This document shows, one piece after another, positions 63,286 through 64,000 of a stretch of DNA of 64,000 nucleotides. The notes below the pieces were generated by a model. The model searched no databases. It had not been told where the DNA came from and saw nothing but the letters and a program-made list of their open reading frames with translations. Where the stretch lies: the NCBI RefSeq assembly GCF_002105195.1, contig NZ_MUHU01000031.1:62001-126000 (forward strand). The letters run 5' to 3'. The position numbers and the translations under genes were made by a program. The DNA comes from Derxia lacustris (GTDB lineage: Bacteria; Pseudomonadota; Gammaproteobacteria; Burkholderiales; Burkholderiaceae_E). The stretch's first letter is position 1. Each line of letters starts with the position of its first letter.

Positions 63286-63362
63286 TGGTGCGCCCGGCGA
63301 GATTCGAACTCACGACCCCTGCCTTCGGAGGGCAGTACTCTATCCAGCTGAGCTACGGGCGC
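63286..63362 (-). tRNA. tRNA-Arg (CCG)
   Basis: 77 bases including encoded CCA. Acceptor GCGCCCG pairs with CGGGCGC, D-arm AGCTCAGCTGGATAGAGT, anticodon loop CTCCGAA with anticodon CCG (reads CGG), T-loop GAGTTCGAATCTC. A 7-bp acceptor and 5-bp anticodon stem are intact. Confidence 0.96.
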
Positions 63363-63514
63363 ATTGACGGGCGAGACCTGCAACCACAATCCCGCCGACA
63401 TTGACTTTCGGCTACCGAAGCGCCTGAACCGCCGCTTCGATCGCACCTGCAACCGGGTGCGTTACTGCCGAATCCAAGAAGATAACCGATTTTCGCCCCT
63501 GACGTATGCGCGGA

Positions 63515-63520
63515 TATAAT
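63515..63520 (+). promoter_or_regulatory. perfect -10 box (TATAAT) for the cytochrome gene
   Basis: TATAAT stands 79 bases before the ATG at 63599 in the 236-base spacer after tRNA-Arg. The position a -35 box should occupy holds TTCGCC, a poor match. A transcript start near 63527 would give a leader of about 70 bases. Confidence 0.4.
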
Positions 63521-63598
63521 CCGGCGCAACTTACAGGCGGTTGCAAGCCGGCCTGTCCATCATTCCAACTCCCGCCCTTCCACACGGTCATCACCATC

Positions 63599-64000
63599 AT
63601 GAGCGACAACGCCATCAAGAGTCCCAAGCAGTTTCTAACCGCCGTACTCGTCATCGTGGTGGCGGTCGTGGTCGGCATCCTGCTGATTGCAACCACGGTC
63701 AACGTTGGCGATCGCAGTGGCGAAGGCTCGCGTGCACAAACCTCCGATGCCATCGGCGAGCGCATCGCGCCCGTGGCCGCGTTCGAACTCAAGGCAGCGC
63801 CGACCGGCCCGCGCACCCCGCGCACCGGCGAGGAAATCTTCAAGGCCGCCTGCAATGCCTGCCACGGCACCGGCGCCGCCGGCGCGCCCAAGGTCGGCAC
63901 CGCCGACTGGGCGCCGCGCATTGCGCAGGGCTATGACGCGCTGCTCAAGTCGGCGCTGGCCGGCAAGAACGCCATGCCGCCGCGCGGTGGCCTGAGCGAT
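63599..64000 (+). CDS. cytochrome c5-type protein (truncated by window end)
   Basis: 134 residues are visible. N-terminal anchor KQFLTAVLVIVVAVVVGILL, a Pro/Ala linker, and then a class I c-type heme site CNACHG (GEEIFKAACNACHGTGAAGA), followed by APRIAQGYDALLKSALAGKN and the Met-ligand approach AMPPRGGLSD. This is the c5 family layout, a membrane-anchored electron carrier exposed to the periplasm. The C-terminal axial region lies beyond 64000, and a second heme domain is possible. Confidence 0.9.
   Translation, partial: MSDNAIKSPKQFLTAVLVIVVAVVVGILLIATTVNVGDRSGEGSRAQTSDAIGERIAPVAAFELKAAPTGPRTPRTGEEIFKAACNACHGTGAAGAPKVGTADWAPRIAQGYDALLKSALAGKNAMPPRGGLSD

Overview
The window is GC-rich, densely packed bacterial chromosome. 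It most likely comes from a betaproteobacterium of the order Burkholderiales. Support for this: a DUF3567 gene, a methionine synthase split into two proteins, the cluster def-fmt-lysE-htpX-rsmB-DUF4390-ntrY-ntrX facing LysM-dprA-smg-topB, and translational coupling (ATGA, GTGA) throughout. I cannot name the genus. I see no insertion sequence, integrase, rRNA or CRISPR array.

Layout. 1-2323 (minus): a surface-protein operon of GNAT acetyltransferase, DUF6916 protein, tail-collar protein and the start of a DUF4347 adhesin that runs off the left edge. 2560-12635 (minus): pgi, glgA and the two halves of cobalamin-dependent methionine synthase. The halves are separated by two AT-richer glycosyltransferase genes. 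12812-22043 (minus): DUF3567, then a nine-gene run from def to a small CobW-like remnant, carrying the NtrY/NtrX-type two-component system. 22434-28113 (plus): LysM protein, dprA, smg and topB.

28132-34407: biotin synthesis, with bioF, a BioH-like esterase, bioC and bioD in one coupled run. A divergent methyltransferase/MmyB-regulator pair follows, and bioA is coupled to the regulator. bioB lies alone at 43571-44563. 34947-35023 is initiator tRNA. 35050-38410 (minus) is a complete pqqABCDE cluster with a hairpin attenuator after pqqA. It diverges from a NarX/NarL-type sensor-regulator pair across a perfect palindrome. 40633-43345 (minus): an exopolysaccharide pair, manC and a WecG-type glycosyltransferase fused to a STAS domain.

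44697-53393 is mixed: a SET-domain methyltransferase with a histone-like tail, single-domain receiver, HNH nuclease, peroxiredoxin, aminotransferase, MFS transporter, secreted polyhydroxybutyrate depolymerase, a 46-residue membrane protein, glutathione reductase and a DUF2237 protein. 53527-64000 holds a membrane protein of unknown function, a DEDDh exonuclease/GIY-YIG fusion, a 1074-residue BTAD-type regulator, a lysine-rich DNA-binding-like protein, a GNAT enzyme, a PCu(A)C copper chaperone, a DUF1643-like protein, an orphan efflux adaptor, tRNA-Arg(CCG) and the start of a cytochrome c5-type protein.

The gene set suggests an aerobic cell that makes its own biotin and PQQ (for periplasmic quinoprotein dehydrogenases), uses glycogen and polyhydroxybutyrate reserves, and makes exopolysaccharide and large surface adhesins. 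The less ordinary items are the adhesin/tail-collar operon, the interrupted methionine synthase locus, the MmyB regulator coupled to bioA, the operator and attenuator around pqqA, the glycosyltransferase-STAS fusion, and two genes whose only visible start is a CTG overlapping the upstream TGA.
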